From the NCBI GenBank assembly GCA_016790635.1, contig JAEUOR010000062.1, forward strand, positions 186,001 to 250,000: a stretch of DNA of 64,000 bases, in the 5' to 3' direction. This document shows, in pieces, positions 8,753 to 16,736 of the stretch (positions within the stretch are counted from its first letter, which is position 1; each line of letters opens with the position of its first letter). The translations under genes and the position numbers were made by a program. Below the pieces are notes generated by a model. It was given only the letters and a program-made list of their open reading frames with translations. It did not search any database and was not told the DNA's origin. Origin of the DNA: Burkholderiales bacterium. GTDB lineage: Bacteria; Pseudomonadota; Gammaproteobacteria; Burkholderiales; JAEUOS01.

Positions 8753-9991
8753 ATGACTTCTCCCGTCACCATCCTCGGCGGCTACCAGACCGACTTCGCG
8801 AAAGTCTGGTCGCGCCAGGGCCAGGACATCTCGGACATGATCCGCGAGACCGTCGAAGGCACGCTCGCCAACTGCCGGCTCGAGGCGTCCGCGATCGAAT
8901 CGATCCACGTCGGCAACGCCTTCGGCGAATTGCAACGCCAGCAGGCGCACCTGGGCGCCATGGTCGCCGCCGTGGTCCCGGAACTTTGGGGCGTGCCCGC
9001 CGGGCGCCACGAGGGTGCCTGCGCCTCGGCCTCGCTCGCCGTGCTCGCGGCCATGGCCGAGATCGAGGCCGGGCGCTACGACTGCGTGCTGGTGCTCGGC
9101 GCCGAGGAGTTCAAGAACCTGCCGGGCGACATCGCCAGCCAGAACCAGAACGCGGCCGGCTGGGTCGGCCACGAGCGCCTGGACTGCAAGTTCCTGTGGC
9201 CGGCGGTGTTCGGCAACATGGCGCTGGAGTACGAGAAGCGTTACGGGCTGGATCGTCGGCACCTCAACCGCATCGCCGAGATCAACTACGGCAACGCGAA
9301 GAACAATCCCCTGGCGCAGACGCGCAAGTGGCAGTTCAACGAGAAGAGCTTCACCGATGACGATGAGGCCAACCCGGTCATCGAACCCGGCACACGCCGC
9401 CAGGATTGCGGCCAGATCACCGACGGCGCCTGCGGCATCGTCCTGGCTTCGGCCGAATTCGCGCGCAAGCACGCACAGAAAATCGGCGGCAAGCTCTCCG
9501 ACCTGCCGCAGATCCTCGGCTGGGGACACCGCACCGCCGGCCTGCCCTACGTGGAAAAGATCGAACGCAGCGCCGGCCAGGCGCTCGTCATGCCGCACGT
9601 CAAGGAGACGGTGGACGCCGCCATGCGCCGCGCGGGCCTCATCGATGTGTGGGGACTGGACGGCATCGAGACCCACGACTGCTTCACCACCACCGAGTAC
9701 ATGGCCATCGACCACTTCGGCATCACCCCGCCGGGACAAAGCTGGCGCGCGGTCGAGGAAGGCGTCATCGCCATGGGCGGCAGGCTGCCCATCAACCCTT
9801 CCGGCGGACTCATCGGCTGCGGCCACCCGGTCGGCGCGACCGGCACGCGCATGCTTTTCGACGCCGCCAAGCAGGTGACCGGGCAGGCCGGTCCGATCCA
9901 GGTGGAAGGCGCCAAGACCTTTGCCACGCTCAACATCGGCGGCAGCACCGCGACGGTGGTCAGTTTCGTGGTCGGAACGCGGTCCGCTTAG
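8753..9991 (+). CDS. Acetyl-CoA acetyltransferase (SCP-x-type thiolase)
   Basis: Thiolase-superfamily protein of 412 residues. It has the acyl-accepting Cys in EGACASASLA (about residue 88), HDCFTTTEYM with the active-site His (about residue 305) and the C-terminal GCGHPVGATGTRM with the second Cys/His pair. The VGNAFGELQRQQ and GWVGHER segments place it with SCP-x-like thiolases that cleave or transfer acetyl units from unusual acyl-CoAs. An AAAGGAC site precedes the ATG. It ends the operon and converges on the MarR gene. A decayed copy of its last 35 residues lies at 14704-14811. Confidence 0.85.
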   Translation: MTSPVTILGGYQTDFAKVWSRQGQDISDMIRETVEGTLANCRLEASAIESIHVGNAFGELQRQQAHLGAMVAAVVPELWGVPAGRHEGACASASLAVLAAMAEIEAGRYDCVLVLGAEEFKNLPGDIASQNQNAAGWVGHERLDCKFLWPAVFGNMALEYEKRYGLDRRHLNRIAEINYGNAKNNPLAQTRKWQFNEKSFTDDDEANPVIEPGTRRQDCGQITDGACGIVLASAEFARKHAQKIGGKLSDLPQILGWGHRTAGLPYVEKIERSAGQALVMPHVKETVDAAMRRAGLIDVWGLDGIETHDCFTTTEYMAIDHFGITPPGQSWRAVEEGVIAMGGRLPINPSGGLIGCGHPVGATGTRMLFDAAKQVTGQAGPIQVEGAKTFATLNIGGSTATVVSFVVGTRSA

Positions 9992-10063
9992 CGAAGCTGC
10001 GCGTCATTTCGACCAGGCGGCAGGCGAGGACACGTCGCGGGCAACGACCGCTTCAGGTTTGCG

Positions 10064-10615
10064 TCAGGCGCCTTCCTGGTCGACGTTTTCCTGGATCCTG
10101 GCCAGCAAAGCCATGAGATGTCCGGCCTCGGCCTGCGTCAAGCCGCGCAGGACGCGTCCCTGACGCTTGAATGCCCGCTCGATCAAGGCATCGGCAGCCC
10201 GCCGGCCTTTGGGGGTGACGCTGAAGGAAGTGCGCCTCGCATCGGCAGGATCGGCTGCCGCCGCAACCAGGCCTTTGGCAACCAGCGATGAGATCGTGCG
10301 GCTGATCCAGGCCTTGTCGATCAGCATGATCTGCTGAAGGGCGACGACACCGGCCGGGCCACGGCTGCGCAACACCACCATGACCCGGTATTCCGGAAGG
10401 GTCAGTCCGGCGACTTCACCGGCCTCCTGGGCGGCGAGATTGCCGATGGACGCGGACAGCTTCGACAGTCGAAAACCGAGGAGCGCGCCAAGATCGAACT
10501 TGCGTTCACGGGAATGCGCATCGCCCGACGCATCCGCCTTGCTGGTTGCGGCCTTGGTTTTCAGGGTCTTTGCTCCTGCAAACGAGAATCGTTGACACGA
10601 CAACGGAAGAATCAT
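10064..10615 (-). CDS. MarR-family transcriptional regulator
   Basis: Winged-helix MarR protein of up to 183 residues. The body from LGFRLSKLSASIGNLA through LTLPEYRVMVVLRSRG, the recognition helix KAWISRTISSLVAKGLV and the wing DPADARRTSFSVTPKGR is standard. The N-terminal 40 residues are basic and poorly conserved in type, and no good Shine-Dalgarno precedes ATG 10615, so the true start may be internal (a GCAGGAG lies near 10575). It is divergent from the sulfatase at 10628, with two operator-like palindromes between them, so autoregulation plus sulfatase control is likely. Confidence 0.82.
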   Translation of the reverse strand: MILPLSCQRFSFAGAKTLKTKAATSKADASGDAHSRERKFDLGALLGFRLSKLSASIGNLAAQEAGEVAGLTLPEYRVMVVLRSRGPAGVVALQQIMLIDKAWISRTISSLVAKGLVAAAADPADARRTSFSVTPKGRRAADALIERAFKRQGRVLRGLTQAEAGHLMALLARIQENVDQEGA

Positions 10616-10634
10616 ATATTGATTGTCATGACAA
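10591..10634. promoter_or_regulatory. Two MarR-type operator palindromes
   Basis: A perfect palindrome TTGTCATGACAA occupies 10623-10634 and a near-identical site, GTTGACACGACAAC, occupies 10591-10604. Their centres are 31 bp apart, about three helical turns. The first contains the ATG start of the sulfatase gene, so a bound repressor would sit on the start region. MarR dimers bind palindromes of this size; assignment to this MarR is inference from position. Confidence 0.6.
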
Positions 10635-12082
10635 CGAAAAGTCCCCCGCGGAACCTGCTCATCATCTTGTCAGACGAGCACAACCCGAAGGTCCTGGGCG
10701 CCGCGGGTCATGCGGAAGTGCAAACGCCGAACCTGGACCGGTTGGCGGCCGGCGGTACCCGATTCACCAACGCCGTCTGCGCCAGCCCCATCTGCGTGCC
10801 GGCGCGAGCCGCCCTCGCCACCGGGCGCCACGTCTGCGAGACGGGCTATTGGGACAATGTGGACGCCTACGACGGTCGCACGGCCAGTTGGCATCATGTC
10901 CTGCGCTCCGCAGGACACGAAGTGGCTTCCATCGGAAAGCTGCACTACCGGGGCTGGCAAGGGGACGACTATGGGTTCAGCCAGTCCCTGCTACCCATGC
11001 ACATCCACGGCGGTCGCGGCGAAGTCAAGATGCTGCTGCGAAACCCGCCTGCGATTCTCGGCGACGGTTCCGGACTGCTCGCCTCGGCAAAGGCCGGTAC
11101 CTCCGACTACAACCAGTACGACCAGAGCATCGCGCAATGCGCGGCAGACTGGCTCGCGGCACGGGGCCGCGCAAGCCGCCCGGACAAGCCCTGGGTGCTG
11201 ATGGTCTCCCTGGTGGCGCCGCATTTCCCGCTCACGGTTCCGCCCGAGTTCTTCGACCGCTACCGCGGCAAGCCCTTGCGCATGCCCAAAGAGTATCGGT
11301 ACGGCATCAACGAATCCGCCCATCCCTTTGCGCGGCAGTACGGCCGGGAATCCGGCTACAACCTGCATTTCAAGTGCGAAGACGACGTGCGCCGCGCCTT
11401 GAGCGGCTACTACGGCCTGGTGTCCTACCTCGACCATCACGTCGGCTTCGTGCTGGATGCCCTGACGAAGGCCGGACTGCGCGACCAAACCCGCGTCATG
11501 TATCTGAGCGACCACGGTGACAACGCGGGGGCCCGCGGCCTGTGGGGCAAGAGCACGATGTACGCCGAATCCGTCGGGATTCCGCTGATCCTGAATGGCC
11601 CCGAGGTGGCCGCCGGCCGCATTGAATCGGCAGCGGTCAGTCACATCGACGTCTACGACTCGGTTCTCGACTGCGTCGGCTACAGCGGCAATGGCGGGAC
11701 GGCATCGCCCAGGTCGCAGTCCCTGTTCGACGAACTCGATCCGCAGCGGATCACTTTTTCCGAGTACCACACCATCGGCTCCCGGGCGGCGGTCTTCATG
11801 GTCCAGGACTCCCGAACCAAATACGTCCACTACTGCGATCTCCCGCCGGAACTCTTCGACCTCGAGGCGGACCCCGAAGAGACCGTCAACCTCGCCTCGC
11901 GGGCCGATCAAGGCGAGCGCCTTGCCGCCTGGGAAGCACGCCTGCGCACGTTCTGCGACCTTGAGGCCACCGACCGCCGCGCCAAGCAACGACAGCAGGA
12001 ACTGATCGTTTTTTATGGCGGCGAGGATGCGATCCGCAACGGCGCCGGCATCGGCGGATACACCCCTGCTCCTGCGCACTAA
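10628..12082 (+). CDS. Sulfatase (formylglycine-dependent, no signal peptide)
   Basis: Alkaline-phosphatase-superfamily sulfatase of 484 residues. It begins directly with the metal-site strand LLIILSDEHNP, and the CVPAR motif gives Cys56 as the residue to be converted to formylglycine. A C-terminal SDHGDNAG segment (about residues 297-304) supplies the other metal ligands. There is no signal peptide, so it should act in the cytoplasm. ATG 10628 lies inside a palindromic operator; TTG 10619, 8 nt after GGAAGA, is a better-spaced alternative start. Choline-sulfatase, arylsulfatase and phosphonate monoester hydrolase are all possible. It is followed by a hydrolase and a Bug receptor. Confidence 0.85.
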   Translation: MTTKSPPRNLLIILSDEHNPKVLGAAGHAEVQTPNLDRLAAGGTRFTNAVCASPICVPARAALATGRHVCETGYWDNVDAYDGRTASWHHVLRSAGHEVASIGKLHYRGWQGDDYGFSQSLLPMHIHGGRGEVKMLLRNPPAILGDGSGLLASAKAGTSDYNQYDQSIAQCAADWLAARGRASRPDKPWVLMVSLVAPHFPLTVPPEFFDRYRGKPLRMPKEYRYGINESAHPFARQYGRESGYNLHFKCEDDVRRALSGYYGLVSYLDHHVGFVLDALTKAGLRDQTRVMYLSDHGDNAGARGLWGKSTMYAESVGIPLILNGPEVAAGRIESAAVSHIDVYDSVLDCVGYSGNGGTASPRSQSLFDELDPQRITFSEYHTIGSRAAVFMVQDSRTKYVHYCDLPPELFDLEADPEETVNLASRADQGERLAAWEARLRTFCDLEATDRRAKQRQQELIVFYGGEDAIRNGAGIGGYTPAPAH

Positions 12083-12123
12083 GCCTGCCTCATCGTCCGC
12101 TCCAACGACTAGAGAGAATCATC

Positions 12124-12927
12124 ATGAACATACAGCGACGTGCTGCCATCATCGGTGCCGCAAGCGCGAGCCTGGCACTTCAAGCCTGCGCCACGGGCGC
12201 GGGCAATCCGGCCAAGCCAAGGCACTACGTACTGGTGCACGGGGCGTGGCACGGCGCCTGGGCATGGTCCAAGGCGGCGCCGCTGCTGCGCCAGGCAGGG
12301 CACGGCGTCTCCGCGCCGACCTTGTCGGGGCTGGGTGAGCGCAGCCATGTTTCCGCAGGCACGAGCGGGCTGGCGGTTCATGTCGAGGACATCGTTTCGC
12401 ATCTCATGATGGAAGATTTGAGGGATGTCGTCCTGGTGGGCCATTCCTACGCCGGTTGCGTGGTCTCGGGCGTACTCGGTGCCCGGACCGGCAGGGTCGC
12501 GCATGCCGTCTACGTCGACGCCTTCGTTCCCGGGCAGGCACAGGCGATGGCCAACTTCGTCCCGCCGCCGGTCAAGGCGGACTTCGAGCGCCTCGCCGCG
12601 CAGAACGCGACCGTTCCTCCGCCGCCTGCGGCCAGCTGGGGCGAACGCTGGGGACTGACTGATGCGGCGCTGGTCGCCTGGGCACAACCGCGCATGAAAC
12701 CGCAGGCGGCGCTGAGTTTCGTCGAGCCGGTTCGTGGCGACCCGCTGGCCGAACCGATCCGCCGCACTTACCTCAAGTGCACCCTCAATCCGAACCCCGG
12801 TTTCAAGAGCATTGCCGACGGCATCAAGAAGGATGGCCGCTTCCGCTACGCGGAAGTGGAAGGGCATCACGACGTGATGCTGATCGACCCGCCGCGTTTC
12901 GTTTCCTCATTGCTGTCGCTGGGCTGA
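12124..12927 (+). CDS. Alpha/beta hydrolase, probable lipoprotein or Tat substrate
   Basis: 267-residue alpha/beta hydrolase of the salicylate-esterase/EstC-like group. The family signature HYVLVHGAWHGAWAW (oxyanion region) is followed by the nucleophile elbow GHSYAG (Ser near residue 106) and GHHDVML with the catalytic His (about residue 240). Unlike its paralogue at 13968 it carries an N-terminal leader with twin Arg (MNIQRRAAIIG) and a possible lipobox ending at Cys22 (LQAC), suggesting export and anchoring. It lies between the sulfatase and a Bug receptor, so it may process the ligand outside the cytoplasm. Confidence 0.8.
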   Translation: MNIQRRAAIIGAASASLALQACATGAGNPAKPRHYVLVHGAWHGAWAWSKAAPLLRQAGHGVSAPTLSGLGERSHVSAGTSGLAVHVEDIVSHLMMEDLRDVVLVGHSYAGCVVSGVLGARTGRVAHAVYVDAFVPGQAQAMANFVPPPVKADFERLAAQNATVPPPPAASWGERWGLTDAALVAWAQPRMKPQAALSFVEPVRGDPLAEPIRRTYLKCTLNPNPGFKSIADGIKKDGRFRYAEVEGHHDVMLIDPPRFVSSLLSLG

Positions 12928-12943
12928 GAAAAAGGAGAGTGCC

Positions 12944-13912
12944 ATGCTGAATCGCCGCCGTTTCCTCGTCGCTTCCGGAGCCGCCTGCCTGGGCCGGCCG
13001 GCACTGGCGCAATCCGACGTCCTGCGCATCGTCGTCGGCTTCCCCGCCGGCGGCATCGTGGATGTCATCGCACGCGAGCTGGCCGAGGCCTTGCGGCCCC
13101 ATCTCGGCGGGCGCGCGATCGTCGTGGACTCGCGGCCGGGGGCGGGCGGGCGCATCGGCGTGGGCGCGGTCAAGGCTGCCGCGCCGGACGGCAACACCCT
13201 GCTGCTCACGCCGTCGTCGATCATGACCCTCTATCCGCACGTCTTCAACAAGCTGGCCTACGAAACGCAGAAGGATTTCGCGCCCGTGAGCACGGTGTGC
13301 ATGTCGGCCAACGCTTTCGTGATCGGCACGCATGTGCCGGCGAAGACGCTCGCCGAATTCATCGCCTGGTGCAAGGCCAATCCGAAGGATGCCGTCTACG
13401 CCTCGCCCGGCGCCGGCTCCGCGCCCCACTTTCTCGGCGCGCAGATCGCGCAGGCCGCCGGTGTCGACATGCTGCATGTGCCGTACAAAGGAGCGCCCGA
13501 CATCCTCAACGACCTCTACGGCGGGCGCATCGCATCCTTCGTGACCGCCTTGTCCAACGCCGTGCAACCGCACCTTGCCGGCAAGATGCGTGTGCTGGTG
13601 ACGACGTCGCCGAGACGATCCGGCGTCCTGCCCGATGTACCTACGGTCGCTGAAGCCGGTTTCCCGCAACTGACCGGAATGGAATGGTTCGGCCTGTTTG
13701 CTCCCGCCGCGACCAGCGCCGACCGGATCGCCGCGCTGGGGGCGGCCGTCTCGAAAGCCCTGGCCAGCGATCGCGTCAAGGAAGCCTTCGGGAAGCTCGT
13801 CATGGAACCCGCATCCAGCAGTTCGGCGGATTTGGCGCGCATGGTCAAGGCGGACATGGATCGCTGGGGGGCGACGGCACGCGCGCTCAAGTACCAGCCG
13901 GTGGACGTGTGA
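12944..13912 (+). CDS. Bug/TctC-family receptor (Tat-like leader)
   Basis: Periplasmic Bug receptor of 322 residues. The leader MLNRRRFLVASGAACLGRPALAQ has the RRRFL core of a twin-arginine signal. Family features follow: VLRIVVGFPAGGIVDV, VDSRPGAGGRIG, APDGNTLLLTPSS and KLAYETQKDFAPVS. An AAAGGAGAG site precedes the ATG. It is flanked on both sides by related alpha/beta hydrolases and lies in the unit headed by the MarR-controlled sulfatase. Confidence 0.9.
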   Translation: MLNRRRFLVASGAACLGRPALAQSDVLRIVVGFPAGGIVDVIARELAEALRPHLGGRAIVVDSRPGAGGRIGVGAVKAAAPDGNTLLLTPSSIMTLYPHVFNKLAYETQKDFAPVSTVCMSANAFVIGTHVPAKTLAEFIAWCKANPKDAVYASPGAGSAPHFLGAQIAQAAGVDMLHVPYKGAPDILNDLYGGRIASFVTALSNAVQPHLAGKMRVLVTTSPRRSGVLPDVPTVAEAGFPQLTGMEWFGLFAPAATSADRIAALGAAVSKALASDRVKEAFGKLVMEPASSSSADLARMVKADMDRWGATARALKYQPVDV

Positions 13913-13967
13913 CGCATCCGCCCGGGTATCGGTCGAGCGGCCGGACAGGACCGTTTCGCGCCGGGCG

Positions 13968-14693
13968 ATGAGTCGATTCGTCCTGGTGCACGGCGGTTGG
14001 CATGGTGGCTGGTGCTGGGCCAGGCTGGCGGCTCGCCTTCGCGCCGCCGGGCACGACGTCTACACCCCAACTCTCACGGGCCTGGGCGAGCGTGAGCACC
14101 TGTGCACGCCCGCGGTGGGACTGGAGACTCACACCGTGGACATCCTCAACCTGCTGCATTTCGAAAGGTTGAGCGATGTGATCCTGGTCGGCCACAGCTA
14201 CGGCGGCACCATCATCACCTTAGCTGCCGACCGCGTACCGGGCCTGGTCGCAGCCCTGGTGTACGTCGATGCGGTGATCCCCGAAGACGGCGTCGCGGGA
14301 TGGGACGGATTCCCCAAGGCGCGCCAGGAAGCGATGCTTTCTGGCGCGGCCGCCCTCGACGGCCTGCGTGTGCCGCCGCCGGACCCATCGTCCTGGGGCA
14401 TCCAGTCGCCGCAAGATCTCGAATGGGTGCGCACCTGCTGCACTCCGCACCCGATCAAGACCATGCACGACCTGCCGCGCCTTGGACGATCGTGGCTGGG
14501 CGTGGCGCGCAAGCACTACATCCTTGCCGGCGCACACGCCAACCCCCGCTTCGTCGCCCATCATGCCGCCATGAAGAAGCAGCCCGACTGGACGACAGAG
14601 GTCATCGACGGCGGCCACGACTTGATGATCACCCACCCGCTGGAACTGTCCGCCGCGCTGCTTCGTATCGGCGCCTCGATATCGGAAGCCTAG
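13968..14693 (+). CDS. Alpha/beta hydrolase (EstC-like)
   Basis: 241-residue hydrolase clearly related to the protein at 12124. It opens with MSRFVLVHGGWHGGW and TLTGLGEREHL, has the GHSYGG elbow (Ser near residue 78) and ends with GGHDLMITHP carrying the catalytic His. No leader is present, so this copy is cytosolic. The pair may act on either side of the membrane on the ligand carried by the Bug receptor between them. The gene stops 10 bp before a decayed thiolase fragment, marking a recombination or deletion point. Confidence 0.82.
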   Translation: MSRFVLVHGGWHGGWCWARLAARLRAAGHDVYTPTLTGLGEREHLCTPAVGLETHTVDILNLLHFERLSDVILVGHSYGGTIITLAADRVPGLVAALVYVDAVIPEDGVAGWDGFPKARQEAMLSGAAALDGLRVPPPDPSSWGIQSPQDLEWVRTCCTPHPIKTMHDLPRLGRSWLGVARKHYILAGAHANPRFVAHHAAMKKQPDWTTEVIDGGHDLMITHPLELSAALLRIGASISEA

Positions 14694-14703
14694 GGCCGCT
14701 TCC

Positions 14704-14811
14704 CAGGCCGGGCCGATCCAGGTAGATGGCGCCAGGACCCTTGCTGCGCTCAACATCGGCGGCAGCACCACGACAGCGGTGAGCTGCGTACTGGTCGGCG
14801 CATGTCCATAA
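14704..14811 (+). pseudogene. Remnant of a thiolase C terminus
   Basis: Thirty-five codons plus a TAA read QAGPIQVDGARTLAALNIGG and onwards. This matches the final 35 residues of the thiolase at 8753-9991 (QAGPIQVEGAKTFATLNIGG and onwards) with scattered changes and a 1-residue length difference. No start codon, ribosome site or upstream catalytic region exists, because the preceding hydrolase stop is at 14691. It is therefore a truncated relic, left by deletion of a former thiolase gene or by recombination between paralogous operons. Confidence 0.85.
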
Positions 14812-14874
14812 TGCGACCATGAACCACATCCTCGCAAGATCGGCCGCCCGCCGCCCGGTCGCGATCCACGTGCC

Positions 14875-15804
14875 ATGACCAACGCCCTCCTGACCGGCCT
14901 GATGTCGCTCCTGTGCATCGTATGGGCGGTGCAGCTGGCCCGCCAGCGCGCGCCATTGCGAGCCTGGCTGTTTCCGGTGTTGCCGCCGCTCGCGCTGGTG
15001 GCGTCCCATTGGCTCGCCGGGAGCCCGGCCGCCGGCTTCGCTGCGCTGTACCTCTCCTCCGGCCTCCTGCTGTGGGGCGTACTGACGCTGGTGTGGCTGG
15101 CGAGCCTGGCCAAGCGCGACTCCAGCATCATGGACATCTTCTACTCCGCCATCGTGGTACTGGTCGTCTGGGCGATCTGCCTCAACCGTGGCACCTGGTC
15201 GGCGCAGGAAGTGCTCTCCCTGGTCCTGGTGAGCCTGTGGGGCGGGCGCCTCTCGCTGTACCTGGCGTGGCGCAACCTGCCGCACGGCGAAGACCCGCGC
15301 TACGCGCGTTGGCGTGCCAAGTTCGGCGCCAACTGGTGGTGGTGGAGTTACTTCCAGGTCTTCCTGCTGCAGGGCGTGCTGGTGTGGCTGTGGACGCTGC
15401 CGCTGCACGTGGCGCTGGCGGTCCCCGGACCGGTGCACTGGTCGCATGGTCCGGCGCTGGTCGTGTTCATGGTCGGCTTCGCCTTCCAGGGATTGGGCGA
15501 CTGGCAGCTGGCGCGCTTCAAGGCCGACCCGGCCAATCGCGGCCGCGTGCTCGATAGCGGCGTCTGGGGCCTGACCCGCCACCCCAACTACTTTGGCGAA
15601 GCCCTCATGTGGTGGGCCTTCTGGTGCATGAGCCTGGCGCACCCGTGGGGTTGGGCCACGATCGTGATGCCGTTGTGGGTAACCTGGTTCATGGCGCGCG
15701 ACTCCGCCACCCCCATGCAGGAACGCTACCTCATGAAGTCCAAGCCCGGCTTTGCCGAGTACGCCGCGCGCGTGCCGCGCTTCGTGCCCTGGACGCGACC
15801 GTGA
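14875..15804 (+). CDS. DUF1295 integral membrane protein (steroid 5-alpha-reductase-like)
   Basis: 309-residue polytopic protein with about seven hydrophobic segments. The C-terminal signature GVWGLTRHPNYFGEALMWWAFW (positions about 222-243) is the NADPH/lipid-binding motif shared by DUF1295, steroid 5-alpha-reductases and isoprenylcysteine methyltransferases. The substrate is unknown; DUF1295 proteins are suspected reductases of enone lipids. Its stop overlaps the GTG start of the next SDR gene, so the two are coupled, which suggests paired redox steps. Confidence 0.8.
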   Translation: MTNALLTGLMSLLCIVWAVQLARQRAPLRAWLFPVLPPLALVASHWLAGSPAAGFAALYLSSGLLLWGVLTLVWLASLAKRDSSIMDIFYSAIVVLVVWAICLNRGTWSAQEVLSLVLVSLWGGRLSLYLAWRNLPHGEDPRYARWRAKFGANWWWWSYFQVFLLQGVLVWLWTLPLHVALAVPGPVHWSHGPALVVFMVGFAFQGLGDWQLARFKADPANRGRVLDSGVWGLTRHPNYFGEALMWWAFWCMSLAHPWGWATIVMPLWVTWFMARDSATPMQERYLMKSKPGFAEYAARVPRFVPWTRP

Positions 15805-16697
15805 GCGAGCGTGACCTCGACGGGCTGTGTGCCATCGTCACCGGCGCCGGCAAGGGCCTGGGACGCGCCTATGCGCTGGAACTCGCCCGGCGCGGCGCCG
15901 CGGTGCTGGTCAACAACCGCCGCCACCCCGGCGAGGCCGACGCCGACACCTCGGCTGGCCAGACCGTCGCGGCGATCCGCACCGCGGGCGGCCGTGCGGA
16001 GGCCAACTGGGACGATGTCTGCGACCCCGCGTCGGGTGAACGCATGCTCGCGCAGGCTCTCGCCTGTTTCGGACGCGTCGACATCGCGGTGGCCAACGCC
16101 GGCGTGGCGGCCGCGGCGGCATTCCACAAGACCACGCTGCCTGAATTCCACCGCGTTTTCGATGCCAGCTTTTTCGGCAACCTGCACTTGTCCCACGCGG
16201 TCTGGCCGCACTTTCGCGCGCAAAAGCGCGGTGTCCTGACCCTGACCGCCTCCTCTGCCGGCCTCTACGGGGTGCACGGCATGGCAGCCTACGCCGCGGC
16301 CAAGGCCGCGGTGATCGGCCTCATGCGCACCCTGGCGATCGAGGCCGGCAACCAGGGCGTGCGCGTCAATGTCGTCGCGCCCTACGGCTACTCGCAGATG
16401 ACCGCGCCGTGGATGGACGAGGACCTGGCGCGACGCTTCGACCCGGCCCGCGTGGCGCCGCTGATCGCCGCGCTGGCCAGACCGGACTGCCGCGTGCACG
16501 GCGAGGTGCTGCTATGTGGCGGCGGCGTGCTCAGGCGCGCGCAGGTGGGCGAGAATCGCGGAGTGGCGTTCGCCAACACCGGCCTGGACGAGTCGGTCGC
16601 CGTTCTCCGCGACAATGCGCTCGAGTCCTTTGGTGATGCCAATGCCGAATTCGTCGCCTTGCTGGCTGATGCAAAGCGCCTGATGCCGCCGGGTTGA
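15801..16697 (+). CDS. Short-chain dehydrogenase/reductase
   Basis: 298-residue SDR. It has the coenzyme motif TGAGKGLGRAYAL at about residues 12-24, the NAG motif (VANAGVA), the catalytic Ser in TASSAG and the YAAAK Tyr/Lys pair near residues 157-161. The GTG start at 15801 is set by overlap with the DUF1295 stop. The C-terminal 60 residues (GGGVLRRAQVGENRG onward) are longer than in a minimal SDR and resemble the 17-beta-HSD4/multifunctional-enzyme branch that oxidises 3-hydroxyacyl-CoA. With the following thiolase this would give the last two steps of a beta-oxidation cycle. Confidence 0.82.
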   Translation: MSERDLDGLCAIVTGAGKGLGRAYALELARRGAAVLVNNRRHPGEADADTSAGQTVAAIRTAGGRAEANWDDVCDPASGERMLAQALACFGRVDIAVANAGVAAAAAFHKTTLPEFHRVFDASFFGNLHLSHAVWPHFRAQKRGVLTLTASSAGLYGVHGMAAYAAAKAAVIGLMRTLAIEAGNQGVRVNVVAPYGYSQMTAPWMDEDLARRFDPARVAPLIAALARPDCRVHGEVLLCGGGVLRRAQVGENRGVAFANTGLDESVAVLRDNALESFGDANAEFVALLADAKRLMPPG

Positions 16698-16736
16698 ACC
16701 GGCGATGACCGTATACGCAAGCTGACAGGTGAAGCA

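Noticed and set aside
7922..9991. A 689-codon frame that would fuse extra sequence to the thiolase
   Set aside because: The first 277 codons overlap the PaaN gene out of frame; ATG 8753 with AAAGGAC gives a normal thiolase.
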